Shown here: positions 24,301-38,447 of the stretch, in pieces
Layout of the letters: every line of letters starts with the position of its first letter
How positions within the stretch are numbered: position 1 is the first letter of the stretch
NCBI GenBank assembly: GCA_019054805.1
Contig: JAHQIY010000038.1
Location: 310,001 to 374,000, forward strand
Length of the DNA: 64,000 bases
Direction: 5' to 3'
DNA from: Brachionus manjavacas
Lineage: Eukaryota; Rotifera; Eurotatoria; Ploima; Brachionidae
Program-made: the position numbers and the translations under genes
The notes under the pieces: generated by a model
Told to the model about the DNA's origin: nothing
The model's database searches: none
What the model saw: the letters and a program-made list of their open reading frames with translations, nothing else

Positions 24301-27300
24301 AAAAGGTCAAAGATTCGAAAAGTTATGCGCATGCGAAACTTGCAAGTGATTACCAGTCACTTAGTTTTCAAGTCACTGCAGAATGGTCAATTTTTTAGCA
24401 ACGATAATGATTAATAGCTCAAATTCAAGAGCGCAAAAAGTTCTACATGATACAATTTACAGGAGTCAAAAAAGTTAAAAGGACAAGATTTTAGGCGACT
24501 TCGAAAAAGAGCAAAAAACCCATTTTTTGACGTTTTTCAGATTGGTTTTTTGCAATGAATTTTTCGAATTATGGAAAACCGAAGATACCACTAGATAGAT
24601 CTTGAAATTTTCTTGACTTTGGCTTTTACAGATCAAAAAAAGGTCAAAGATTCGAAAAGTTATGCGCATGCGAAGCTTGCAAGTGATTACCAGTCACTTA
24701 GTTTTCAAGTCACTGCAGAATGGTCAATTTTTTAGCTACGATAATGATTAATAGCTCAAATTCAAGAGCGCAAAAAGTTCTACATGACACAATTTACAGG
24801 AGTCAAAAAAAATAAAAGGACAAGATTTTAGGCGACTTCGAAAAAGAGCAAAAAACCCATTTTTTGACGTTTTTCAGATTGGTTTTTTGCAATGAATTTT
24901 TCGAATTATGGAAAACCGAAGATACCACTAGATAGATCTTGAAATTTTCTTGACTTTGGCTTTTACAGATCAAAAAAAGGTCAAAGATTCGAAAAGTTAT
25001 GCACATGCGAAGCTTGCAAGTGATTACCAATCACTTAGTTTTCAAATCACTGCAAAATGGTCAATTTTTTAGCTACGATAATGATTAATAGCTCAAATTC
25101 AAGAGCGCAAAAAGTTCTACATGATACATTTTACAGGAGTCCAAAAAGTTAAAAGGACAAGATTTTAGGCGACTTCGAAAAAGAGCAAAAAACCCATTTT
25201 TTGACGTTTTTCAAATAGGTTTTTTGCAATGAATTTTTCGAATTATGGAAAACCGAAGATACCACTAGATAGATCTTGAAATTTTCTTGACTTTGGTTTT
25301 TACAGATCAAAAAAAGGTCAAAGATTCGAAAAGTTATGCGCATGCGAAGCTTGCAAGTGATTACCAATCACTGAGTTTTCAAATCACTGCAAAATGGTCA
25401 ATTTTTTAGCTACGATAATGATTAATAGCTCAAATTCAAGAGCGCAAAAAGTTCTACATGATACACTTTACAGGAGTCCAAAAAATTAAAAGGACAAGAT
25501 TTTAGGCGACTTCGAAAAAGAGCAAAAAACCCATTTTTTGACGTTTTTCAAATTGGTTTTTTGCAATGAATTTTTCGAATTATGGAAAACCGAAGTTACC
25601 ACTAGATAGATCTTGAAATTTTCTTGACTTTGGTCTTTACAGATCAAAAAAAATTCAAAGATTCGAAAAGTTATGCGCATGCGAAGCTTGCAAGTGATTA
25701 CCAATCACTGAGTTTTCAAATCACTGCAAAATGGACAATTTTTTAGCTACGATAATGATTAATAGCTCAAATTCAAGAGCGCAAAAAGTTCTACATCATA
25801 CATTTTACAGGAGTCCAAAAAGTTAAAAGGACAAGATTTTAGGCGACTTCGAAAAAGAGCAAAAAACCCATTTTTTGACGTTTTTCAAATTGGTTTTTTG
25901 CAATGAATTTTTCGAATTATGGAAAACCGAACATACCACTAGATAGATTTTGAAATTTTCTTGACTTTGGTCTTTACAGATCAAAAAAAGGTCAAAGATT
26001 CGAAAAGTTATGCGCATGCGAAGCTTGCAAGTGATTACCAATCACTGAGTTTTCAAATCACTGCAAAATGGTCAATTTTTTAGCTACGATAATGATTAAT
26101 AGCTCAAATTCAAGAGCGCAAAAAGTTCTACATGATACATTTTACAGGAGTCCAAAAAAATAAAAGGACAAGATTTTAGGCGACTTCGAAAAAGAGCAAA
26201 AAACCCATTTTTTGACGTTTTTCAAATTGGTTTTTTGCAATGAATTTTTCGAATTATGGAAAACCGAAGTTACCACTAGATAGATCTTGAAATTTTCTTG
26301 ACTTTGGCTTTTACAGATCAAAAAAAGGTCAAAGATTCGAAAAGTTATGCACATGGAAAACTTGCAAGCGATTCCCGTTCACTTAGTTTTCAAGTCACTG
26401 CAGAATGGTCAATTTTTTAGCTACGATAATGATTAATAGCTCAAATTCAAGAGCGCAAAAAGTTCTACATGATACATTTTACAGGAGTCAAAAAAGTTAA
26501 AAGGACAAGATTTTAGGCGACTTCGAAAAAGAGCAAAAAACCCATTTTTTGACGTTTTTCAAATTGGTTTTTTGCAATGAATTTTTCGAATTATGGAAAA
26601 CCGAAGATACCACTAGATAGATCTTGAAATTTTCTTGACTTTGGCTTTTACAGATCAAAAAAGGTCAAAGATTCGAAAAGTTATGCGCATGCGAAGCTTG
26701 CAAGTGATTACCAATCACTGAGTTTTCAAATCACTGCAAAATGGTCAATTTTTTAGCTACGATAATGATTAATAGCTCAAATTCAAGAGCGCTAAAAGTT
26801 CTACATGATACATTTTACAGGAGTCCAAAAAGTTAAAAGGACAAGATTTTAGGCGACTTCGAAAAAGAGCAAAAAACCCATTTTTTGACGTTTTTCAAAT
26901 TGGTTTTTTGCAATGAATTTTTCGAATTATGGAAAACCGAACATACCACTAGATAGATTTTGAAATTTTCTTGACTTTGGTCTTTACAGATCAAAAAAAA
27001 TTCAAAGATTCGAAAAGTAATGCGCATGCGAAGCTTGCAAGTGATTACCAATCACTGACATTTCAAATCACTGCAAAATGGTCAATTTTTTAGCTACGAT
27101 AATGATTAATAGCTCAAATTCAAGAGCGCAAAAAGTTCTACATGATACATTTTACAGGAGTCCAAAAAATTAAAAGGACAAGATTTTAGGCGACTTCGAA
27201 AAAGAGCAAAAAACCCATTTTTTGACGTTTTTCAAATTGGTTTTTTGCAATGAATTTTTCGAATTATGGAAAACCGAAGATACCACTAGATAGATCTTGA

Positions 27301-30300
27301 AATTTTCTTGACTTTGGCTTTTACAGATCAAAAAAATTCAAAGATTCGAAAAGTTATGCGCATGCGAAGCTTGCAAGTGATTACCAGTCACTTAGTTTTC
27401 AAGTCACTGCAGAATGGTCAATTTTTTAGCTACGATAATGATTAATAGCTCAAATTCAAGAGCGCAAAAAGTTCTACATGATACATTTTACAGGAGTCCA
27501 AAAAGTTAAAAGGACAAGATTTTAGGCGACTTCGAAAAAGAGCAAAAAACCCATTTTTTGACGTTTTTCAAATTGGTTTTTTGCAATGAATTTTTCGAAT
27601 TATGGAAAACCGAAGATACCACTAGATAGATCTTGAAATTTTCTTGACTTTGGCTTTTACAGATCAAAAAAAGGTCAAAGATTCGAAAAGTTATGCGCAT
27701 GCGAAACTTGCAAGTGATTACCAGTCACTTAGTTTTCAAGTCACTGCAAAATGGTCAATTTTTTAGCTACGATAATGATTAATAGCTCAAATTCAAGAGC
27801 GCAAAAAGTTCTACATGACACAATTTACAGGAGTCAAAAAAAATAAAAGGACAAGATTTTAGGCGACTTCGAAAAAGAGCAAAAAACCCATTTTTTGACG
27901 TTTTTCAGATTGGTTTTTTGCAATGAATTTTTCGAATTATGGAAAACCGAAGATACCACTAGATAGATCTTGAAATTTTCTTGACTTTGGTTTTACAGAT
28001 CAAAAAAAGGTCAAAGATTCGAAAAGTTATGCGCATGCGAAACTTGCAAGTGATTACCAATCACTGAGTTTTCAAATCAGTGCAGAATGGTCAATTTTTT
28101 AGCTACGATAATGATTAATAGCTCAAATTCAAGAGCGCAAAAAGTTCTACATGATACATTTTACAGGAGTCCAAAAAATTAAAAGGACAAGATTTTAGGC
28201 GACTTCGAAAAAGAGCAAAAAACCCATTTTTTGACGTTTTTCAAATTGGTTTTTTGCAATGAATTTTTCGAATTATGGAAAACCGAAGATACCACTAGAT
28301 AGATCTTGAAATTTTCTTGACTTTGGTTTTACAGATCAAAAAAAGGTCAAAGATTCGAAAAGTTATGCGCATGCGAAACTTGCAAGTGATTACCAATCAC
28401 TTAGTTTTCAAGTCACTGCAGAATGGTCAATTTTTTAGCTACGATAATGATTAATAGCTCAAATTCAAGAGCGCAAAAAGTTCTACATGATACAATTTAC
28501 AGGAGTCAAAAAAGTTAAAAGGACAAGATTTTAGGCGACTTCGAAAAAGAGCAAAAAACCCATTTTTTGACGTTTTTCAAATAGGTTTTTTGCAATGAAT
28601 TTTTCGAATTATGGAAAACCGAAGATACCACTAGATAGATCTTGAAATTTTCTTGACTTTGGCTTTTACAGATCAAAAAAAGGTCAAAGATTCGAAAAGT
28701 TATGCACATGGGAAACTTGCAAGTGATTACCAATCACTTAGTTTTCAAGTCACTGCAGAATGGTCAATTTTTTAGCTACGATAATGATTAATAGCTCAAA
28801 TTCAAGAGCGCAAAAAGTTCTACATGATACATTTTACAGGAGTCCAAAAAGTTAAAAGGACAAGATTTTAGGCGACTTCGAAAAAGAGCAAAAAACCCAT
28901 TTTTTGACGTTTTTCAAATTGGTTTTTTGCAATGAATTTTTCGAATTATGGAAAACCGAAGATACCACTAGATAGATCTTGAAATTTTCTTGACTTTGGC
29001 TTTTACAGATCAAAAAAAGGTCAAAGATTCGAAAAGTTATGCGCATGCGAAGCTTGCAAGTGATTACCAGTCACTTAGTTTTCAAGTCACTGCAGAATGG
29101 TCAATTTTTTAGCTACGATAATGATTAATAGCTCAAATTCAAGAGCGCAAAAAGTTCTACATGATACAATTTACAGGAGTCCAAAAAGTTAAAAGGACAA
29201 GATTTTAGGCGACTTCGAAAAAGAGCAAAAAACCCATTTTTTGACGTTTTTCAAATTGGTTTTTTGCAATGAATTTTTCGAATTATGGAAAACCGAAGAT
29301 ACCACTAGATAGATCTTGAAATTTTCTTGACTTTGGCTTTTACAGATCAAAAAAAGGTCAAAGATTCGAAAAGTTATGCGCATGCGAAGCTTGCAAGTGA
29401 TTACCAGTCACTTAGTTTTCAAATCACTGCAAAATGGTCAATTTTTTAGCTACGATAATGATTAATAGCTCAAATTCAAGAGCGCAAAAAGTTCTACATG
29501 ATACAATTTACAGGAGTCCAAAAAGTTAAAAGGACAAGATTTTAGGCGACTTCGAAAAAGAGCAAAAAACCCATTTTTTGACGTTTTTCAAATTGGTTTT
29601 TTGCAATGAATTTTTCGAATTATGGAAAACCGAAAATACCACTAGATAGATCTTGAAATTTTCTTGACTTTGGCTTTTACAGATCAAAAAAATTCAAAGA
29701 TTCGAAAAGTTATGCGCATGCGAAGCTTGCAAGTGATTACCAATCACTGAGTTTTCAAATCACTGCAGAATGGTCAATTTTTTAGCTACGATAATGATTA
29801 ATAGCTCAAATTCAAGAGCGCAAAAAGTTCTACATGATACATTTTACAGGAGTCCAAAAAGTTAAAAGGACAAGATTTTAGGCGACTTCGAAAAAGAGCA
29901 AAAAACCCATTTTTTGACGTTTTTCAAATTGGTTTTTTGCAATGAATTTTTCGAATTATGGAAAACCGAAGATACCACTAGATAGATCTTGAAATTTTCT
30001 TGACTTTGGCTTTTACAGATCAAAAAAGGTCAAAGATTCGAAAAGTTATGCGCATGCGAAGCTTGCAAGTGATTACCAGTCACTTAGTTTTCAAGTCACT
30101 GCAGAATGGTCAATTTTTTAGCTACGATAATGATTAATAGCTCAAATTCAAGAGCGCAAAAAGTTCTACATGATACATTTTACAGGAGTCCAAAAAGTTA
30201 AAAGGACAAGATTTTAGGCGACTTCGAAAAAGAGCAAAAAACCCATTTTTTGACGTTTTTCAAATTGGTTTTTTGCAATGAATTTTTCGAATTATGGAAA

Positions 30301-33300
30301 ACCGAAGATACCACTAGATAGATCTTGAAATTTTCTTGACTTTGGCTTTTACAGATCAAAAAAAGGTCAAAGATTCGAAAAGTTATGCGCATGCGAAACT
30401 TGCAAGTGATTACCAATCACTGAGTTTTCAAAATACTGCAGAATGGTCAATTTTTTAGCTACGATAATGATTAATAGCTCAAATTCAAGAGCGCAAAAAG
30501 TTCTACATGATACAATTTACAGGAGTCAAAAAAGTTAAAAGGACAAGATTTTAGGCGACTTCGAAAAGAGCAAAAAACCCATTTTTTGACGTTTTTCAGA
30601 TTGGTTTTTTGCAATGAATTTTTCGAATTATGGAAAACCGAAGATACCACTAGATAGATCTTGAAATTTTCTTGCCTTTGGCTTTTACAGATCAAAAAAA
30701 GGTCAAAGATTCGAAAAGTTATGCGCATGCGAAGCTTGCAAGTGATTACCAGTCACTTAGTTTTCAAGTCACTGCAGAATGGTCAATTTTTTAGCTACGA
30801 TAATGATTAATAGCTCAAATTCAAGAGCGCAAAAAGTTCTACATGATACATTTTACAGGAGTCCAAAAAGTTAAAAGGACAAGATTTTAGGCGACTTCGA
30901 AAAAGAGCAAAAAACCCATTTTTTGACGTTTTTCAAATTGGTTTTTTGCAATGAATTTTTCGAATTATGGAAAACCGAAGATACCACTAGATAGATCTTG
31001 AAATTTTCTTGACTTTGGCTTTTACAGATCAAAAAAAGGTCAAAGATTCGAAAAGTTATGCGCATGCGAAGCTTGCAAGTGATTACCAGTCACTTAGTTT
31101 TCAAGTCACTGCAGAATGGTCAATTTTTTAGCTACGATAATGATTAATAGCTCAAATTCAAGAGCGCAAAAAGTTCTACATGATACATTTTACAGGAGTC
31201 CAAAAAGTTAAAAGGACAAGATTTTAGGCGACTTCGAAAAAGAGCAAAAAACCCATTTTTTGACGTTTTTCAAATTGGTTTTTTGCAATGAATTTTTCGA
31301 ATTATGGAAAACCGAAAATACCACTAGATAGATCTTGAAATTTTCTTGACTTTGGCTTTTACAGATCAAAATAGGTCAAAGATTCGAAAAGTTATGCACA
31401 TGGGAAACTTGCAAGTGATTACCAGTCACTTAGTTTTCAAATCACTGCAAAATGGTCAATTTTTTAGCTACGATAATGATTAATAGCTCAAATTCAAGAG
31501 CGCAAAAAGTTCTACATGATACATTTTACAGGAGTCCAAAAAGTTAAAAGGACAAGATTTTAGGCGACTTCGAAAAAGAGCAAAAAACCCATTTTTTGAC
31601 GTTTTTCAAATTGGTTTTTTGCAATGAATTTTTCGAATTATGGAAAACCGAAGATACCACTAGATAGATCTTGAAATTTTCTTGACTTTGGCTTTTACAG
31701 ATCAAAAAAAGGTCAAAGATTCGAAAAGTTATGCGCATGCGAAGCTTGCAAGTGATTACCAATCACTGAGTTTTCAAATCACTGCAAAATGGACAATTTT
31801 TTAGCTACGATAATGATTAATAGCTCAAATTCAAGAGCGCAAAAAGTTCTACATCATACATTTTACAGGAGTCCAAAAAGTTAAAAGGACAAGATTTTAG
31901 GCGACTTCGAAAAAGAGCAAAAAACCCATTTTTTGACGTTTTTCAAATTGGTTTTTTGCAATGAATTTTTCGAATTATGGAAAACCGAAGATACCACTAG
32001 ATAGATCTTGAAATTTTCTTGACTTTGGCTTTTACAGATCAAATAAAGGTCAAAGATTCGAAAAGTTATGCGCAAGCGAAGCTTGCAAGTGATTCCCAGT
32101 CAATTAGTTTTCAAATCACTGCAGAATGGTCAATTTTTTAGCTACGATAATGATTAATAGCTCAAATTCAAGAGCGCAAAAAGTTCTACATGATACAATT
32201 TACAGGAGTCCAAAAAGTTAAAAGGACAAGATTTTAGGCGACTTCGAAAAAGAGCAAAAAACCCATTTTTTGACGTTTTTCAAATTGGTTTTTTGCAATG
32301 AATTTTTCGAATTATGGAAAACCGAAGATACCACTAGATAGATCTTGAAATTTTCTTGACTTTGGCTTTTACAGATCAAAAAAGGTCAAAGATTCGAAAA
32401 GTTATGCGCATGCGAAGCTTGCAAGTGATTACCAGTCACTTAGTTTTCAAATCACTGCAAAATGGTCAATTTTTTAGCTACGATAATGATTAATAGCTCA
32501 AATTCAAGAGCGCAAAAAGTTCTACATCATACATTTTACAGGAGTCCAAAAAGTTAAAAGGACAAGATTTTAGGCGACTTCGAAAAAGAGCAAAAAACCC
32601 ATTTTTTGACGTTTTTCAAATTGGTTTTTTGCAATGAATTTTTCGAATTATGGAAAACCGAAGATACCACTAGATAGATCTTGAAATTTTCTTGACTTTG
32701 GCTTTTACAGATCAAAAAAAGGTCAAAGATTCGAAAAGTTATGCACATGGGAAACTTGCAAGTGATTACCAGTCACTTAGTTTTCAAATCACTGCAAAAT
32801 GGTCAATTTTTTAGCTACGATAATGATTAATAGCTCAAATTCAAGAGCGCAAAAAGTTCTACATGATACATTTTACAGGAGTCCAAAAAGTTAAAAGGAC
32901 AAGATTTTAGGCGACTTCGAAAAAGAGCAAAAAACCCATTTTTTGACGTTTTTCAAATTGGTTTTTTGCAATGAATTTTTCGAATTATGGAAAACCGAAA
33001 ATACCACTAGATAGATCTTGAAATTTTCTTGACTTTGGCTTTTACAGATCAAAAAAGGTCAAAGATTCGAAAAGTTATGCGCATGCGAAGCTTGCAAGTG
33101 ATTACCAATCACTTAGTTTTCAAATCACTGCAAAATGGTCAATTTTTTAGCTACGATAATGATTAATAGCTCAAATTCAAGAGCGCAAAAAGTTCTACAT
33201 GATACATTTTACAGGAGTCCAAAAAGTTAAAAGGACAAGATTTTAGGCGACTTCGAAAAAGAGCAAAAAACCCATTTTTTGACGTTTTTCAAATTGGTTT

Positions 33301-35700
33301 TTTGCAATGAATTTTTCGAATTATGGAAAACCGAAGTTACCACTAGATAGATCTTGAAATTTTCTTGACTTTGGCTTTTACAGATCAAAAAAAGGTCAAA
33401 GATTCGAAAAGTTATGCTCATGCGAAGCTTGCAAGTGATTACCAATCACTTAGTTTTCAAATCACTGCAAAATGGTCAATTTTTTAGCTACGATAATGAT
33501 TAATAGCTCAAATTCAAGAGCGCAAAAAGTTCTACATGATACATTTTACAGGAGTCCAAAAAGTTAAAAGGACAAGATTTTAGGCGACTTCGAAAAAGAG
33601 CAAAAAACCCATTTTTTGACGTTTTTCAAATTGGTTTTTTGCAATGAATTTTTCGAATTATGGAAAACCGAAAATACCACTAGATAGATCTTGAAATTTT
33701 CTTGACTTTGGCTTTTACAGATCAAAAAAAGGTCAAAGATTCGAAAAGTTATGCTCATGCGAAGCTTGCAAGTGATTACCAATCACTGAGTTTTCAAATC
33801 ACTGCAAAATGGTCAATTTTTTAGCTACGATAATGATTAATAGCTCAAATTCAAGAGCGCAAAAAGTTCTACATGATACATTTTACAGGAGTCCAAAAAG
33901 TTAAAAGGACAAGATTTTAGGCGACTTCGAAAAAGAGCAAAAAACCCATTTTTTGACGTTTTTCAAATTGGTTTTTTGCAATGAATTTTTCGAATTATGG
34001 AAAACCGAAAATACCACTAGATAGATCTTGAAATTTTCTTGACTTTGGCTTTTACAAATCAAAAAAAGGTCAAAGATTCGAAAAGTAATGCGCATGCGAA
34101 ACTTTAAAGTGATTACCAATCACTTAGTTTTCAAATCACTGCAGAATGGTCAATTTTTTAGCTACGATAATGATTAATAGCTCAAATTCAAGAGCGCAAA
34201 AAGTTCTACATGATACATTTTACAGGAGTCCAAAAAGTTAAAAGGACAAGATTTTAGGCGACTTCGAAAAAGAGCAAAAAACCCATTTTTTGACGTTTTT
34301 CAAATTGGTTTTTTGCAATGAATTTTTCGAATTATGGAAAACCGAAGTTACCACTAGATAGATCTTGAAATTTTCTTGACTTTGGCTTTTACAGATCAAA
34401 AAAGGTCAAAGATTCGAAAAGTTATGCGCATGCGAAGCTTGCAAGTGATTACCAGTCACTTAGTTTTCAAATCACTGCAAAATGGTCAATTTTTTAGCTA
34501 CGATAATGATTAATAGCTCAAATTCAAGAGCGCAAAAAGTTCTACATGATACATTTTACAGGAGTCCAAAAAGTTAAAAGGACAAGATTTTAGGCGACTT
34601 CGAAAAAGAGCAAAAAACCCATTTTTTGACGTTTTTCAAATTGGTTTTTTGCAATGAATTTTTCGAATTATGGAAAACCGAAGTTACCACTAGATAGATC
34701 TTGAAATTTTCTTGACTTTGGCTTTTACAGATCAAAAAAAGGTCAAAGATTCGAAAAGTTATGCGCATGCGAAGCTTGCAAGTGATTACCAGTCACTTAG
34801 TTTTCAAATCACTGCAAAATGGACAATTTTTTAGCTACGATAATGATTAATAGCTCAAATTCAAGAGCGCAAAAAGTTCTACATGATACATTTTACAGGA
34901 GTCCAAAAAGTTAAAAGGACAAGATTTTAGGCGACTTCGAAAAAGAGCAAAAAACCCATTTTTTGACGTTTTTCAAATTGGTTTTTTGCAATGAATTTTT
35001 CGAATTATGGAAAACCGAAGTTACCACTAGATAGATCTTGAAATTTTCTTGACTTTGGCTTTTACAGATCAAAAAAGGTCAAAGATTCGAAAAGTTATGC
35101 GCATGCGAAGCTTGCAAGTGATTACCAATCACTGAGTTTTCAAATCACTGCAAAATGGTCAATTTTTTAGCTACGATAATGATTAATAGCTCAAATTCAA
35201 GAGCGCAAAAAGTTCTACATGATACATTTTACAGGAGTCCAAAAAGTTAAAAGGACAAGATTTTAGGCGACTTCGAAAAAGAGCAAAAAACCCATTTTTT
35301 GACGTTTTTCAAATTGGTTTTTTGCAATGAATTTTTCGAATTATGGAAAACCGAAGATACCACTAGATAGATCTTGAAATTTTCTTGACTTTGGCTTTTA
35401 CAGATCAAAAAAAGGTCAAAGATTCGAAAAGTTATGCGCATGCGAAGCTTGCAAGTGATTACCAATCACTTAGTTTTCAATTCACTGCAGAATGGTCAAT
35501 TTTTTAGCTACGATAATGATTAATAGCTCAAATTCAAGAGCGCAAAAAGTTCTACATGATACATTTTACAGGAGTCCAAAAAGTTAAAAGGACAAGATTT
35601 TAGGCGACTTCGAAAAAGAGCAAAAAACCCATTTTTTGACGTTTTTCAAATTGGTTTTTTGCAATGAATTTTTCGAATTATGGAAAACCGAAGATACCAC
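24301..35700. repeat. Zone C: mosaic of B-like and D-like units
   Basis: About 34 units mix B-type markers (ACCAGTCACTTAG, CTGCAGAATGG, GAAGATACC) with D-type markers (GCGCATGCGAAGCTTGC, AATCACTGAG, CATTTTACAGG, GTCCAAAAAGTTAAAAGG, GAAGTTACC) in changing combinations. The proportion of D-type sites rises to the right. GAACATACC with a GATTTTG linker, an A-like signature, returns at 25,931 and 26,941, 1,010 bp apart. GAAAATACC occurs at 29,635, 31,317 and 33,000, about five units apart. A seven-A run followed by TTC marks units at about 27,330 and 29,686. Confidence 0.8.
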
Positions 35701-38437
35701 TAGATAGATCTTGAAATTTTCTTGACTTTGGCTTTTACAGATCAAAAAAAGGTCAAAGATTCGAAAAGTTATGCGCATGCGAAGCTTGCAAGTGATTACC
35801 AATCACTGAGTTTTCAAATCACTGCAAAATGGTCAATTTTTTAGCTACGATAATGATTAATAGCTCAAATTCAAGAGCGCAAAAAGTTCTACATGATACA
35901 TTTTACAGGAGTCCAAAAAGTTAAAAGGACAAGATTTTAGGCGACTTCGAAAAAGAGCAAAAAACCCATTTTTTGACGTTTTTCAAATTGGTTTTTTGCA
36001 ATGAATTTTTCGAATTATGGAAAACCGAAGTTACCACTAGATAGATCTTGAAATTTTCTTGACTTTGGCTTTTACAGATCAAAAAAAGGTCAAAGATTCG
36101 AAAAGTTATGCGCATGCGAAGCTTGCAAGTGATTACCAATCACTGAGTTTTCAAATCACTGCAAAATGGTCAATTTTTTAGCTACGATAATGATTAATAG
36201 CTCAAATTCAAGAGCGCAAAAAGTTCTACATGATACATTTTACAGGAGTCCAAAAAGTTAAAAGGACAAGATTTTAGGCGACTTCGAAAAAGAGCAAAAA
36301 ACCCATTTTTTGACGTTTTTCAAATTGGTTTTTTGCAATGAATTTTTCGAATTATGGAAAACCGAAGTTACCACTAGATAGATCTTGAAATTTTCTTGAC
36401 TTTGGCTTTTACAGATCAAAAAAAGGTCAAAGATTCGAAAAGTTATGCGCATGCGAAGCTTGCAAGTGATTACCAATCACTGAGTTTTCAAATCACTGCA
36501 AAATGGTCAATTTTTTAGCTACGATAATGATTAATAGCTCAAATTCAAGAGCGCAAAAAGTTCTACATGATACATTTTACAGGAGTCCAAAAAGTTAAAA
36601 GGACAAGATTTTAGGCGACTTCGAAAAAGAGCAAAAAACCCATTTTTTGACGTTTTTCAAATTGGTTTTTTGCAATGAATTTTTCGAATTATGGAAAACC
36701 GAAGTTACCACTAGATAGATCTTGAAATTTTCTTGACTTTGGCTTTTACAGATCAAAAAAAGGTCAAAGATTCGAAAAGTTATGCGCATGCGAAGCTTGC
36801 AAGTGATTACCAATCACTGAGTTTTCAAATCACTGCAAAATGGTCAATTTTTTAGCTACGATAATGATTAATAGCTCAAATTCAAGAGCGCAAAAAGTTC
36901 TACATGATACATTTTACAGGAGTCCAAAAAGTTAAAAGGACAAGATTTTAGGCGACTTCGAAAAAGAGCAAAAAACCCATTTTTTGACGTTTTTCAAATT
37001 GGTTTTTTGCAATGAATTTTTCGAATTATGGAAAACCGAAGTTACCACTAGATAGATCTTGAAATTTTCTTGACTTTGGCTTTTACAGATCAAAAAAAGG
37101 TCAAAGATTCGAAAAGTTATGCGCATGCGAAGCTTGCAAGTGATTACCAATCACTGAGTTTTCAAATCACTGCAAAATGGTCAATTTTTTAGCTACGATA
37201 ATGATTAATAGCTCAAATTCAAGAGCGCAAAAAGTTCTACATGATACATTTTACAGGAGTCCAAAAAGTTAAAAGGACAAGATTTTAGGCGACTTCGAAA
37301 AAGAGCAAAAAACCCATTTTTTGACGTTTTTCAAATTGGTTTTTTGCAATGAATTTTTCGAATTATGGAAAACCGAAGTTACCACTAGATAGATCTTGAA
37401 ATTTTCTTGACTTTGGCTTTTACAGATCAAAAAAGGTCAAAGATTCGAAAAGTTATGCGCATGCGAAGCTTGCAAGTGATTACCAATCACTGAGTTTTCA
37501 AATCACTGCAAAATGGTCAATTTTTTAGCTACGATAATGATTAATAGCTCAAATTCAAGAGCGCAAAAAGTTCTACATGATACATTTTACAGGAGTCCAA
37601 AAAGTTAAAAGGACAAGATTTTAGGCGACTTCGAAAAAGAGCAAAAAACCCATTTTTTGACGTTTTTCAAATTGGTTTTTTGCAATGAATTTTTCGAATT
37701 ATGGAAAACCGAAGTTACCACTAGATAGATCTTGAAATTTTCTTGACTTTGGCTTTTACAGATCAAAAAAAGGTCAAAGATTCGAAAAGTTATGCGCATG
37801 CGAAGCTTGCAAGTGATTACCAATCACTGAGTTTTCAAATCACTGCAAAATGGTCAATTTTTTAGCTACGATAATGATTAATAGCTCAAATTCAAGAGCG
37901 CAAAAAGTTCTACATGATACATTTTACAGGAGTCCAAAAAGTTAAAAGGACAAGATTTTAGGCGACTTCGAAAAAGAGCAAAAAACCCATTTTTTGACGT
38001 TTTTCAAATTGGTTTTTTGCAATGAATTTTTCGAATTATGGAAAACCGAAGTTACCACTAGATAGATCTTGAAATTTTCTTGACTTTGGCTTTTACAGAT
38101 CAAAAAAGGTCAAAGATTCGAAAAGTTATGCGCATGCGAAGCTTGCAAGTGATTACCAATCACTGAGTTTTCAAATCACTGCAAAATGGTCAATTTTTTA
38201 GCTACGATAATGATTAATAGCTCAAATTCAAGAGCGCAAAAAGTTCTACATGATACATTTTACAGGAGTCCAAAAAGTTAAAAGGACAAGATTTTAGGCG
38301 ACTTCGAAAAAGAGCAAAAAACCCATTTTTTGACGTTTTTCAAATTGGTTTTTTGCAATGAATTTTTCGAATTATGGAAAACCGAAGTTACCACTAGATA
38401 GATCTTGAAATTTTCTTGACTTTGGCTTTTACAGATC

Positions 38438-38447
38438 AAAAAAATTC
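38438..38447. repeat. Only non-A-run variant seen in zone D: AAAAAAATTC linker
   Basis: This unit has seven A followed by TTC, where its neighbours have six or seven A followed by GGTC. The same linker occurs in zone C at about 27,330 and 29,686. It is therefore an inherited zone-C variant within the homogenised block, not a random error. Being real and locally unique, it is a useful anchor for checking assembly of this block. Confidence 0.75.
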
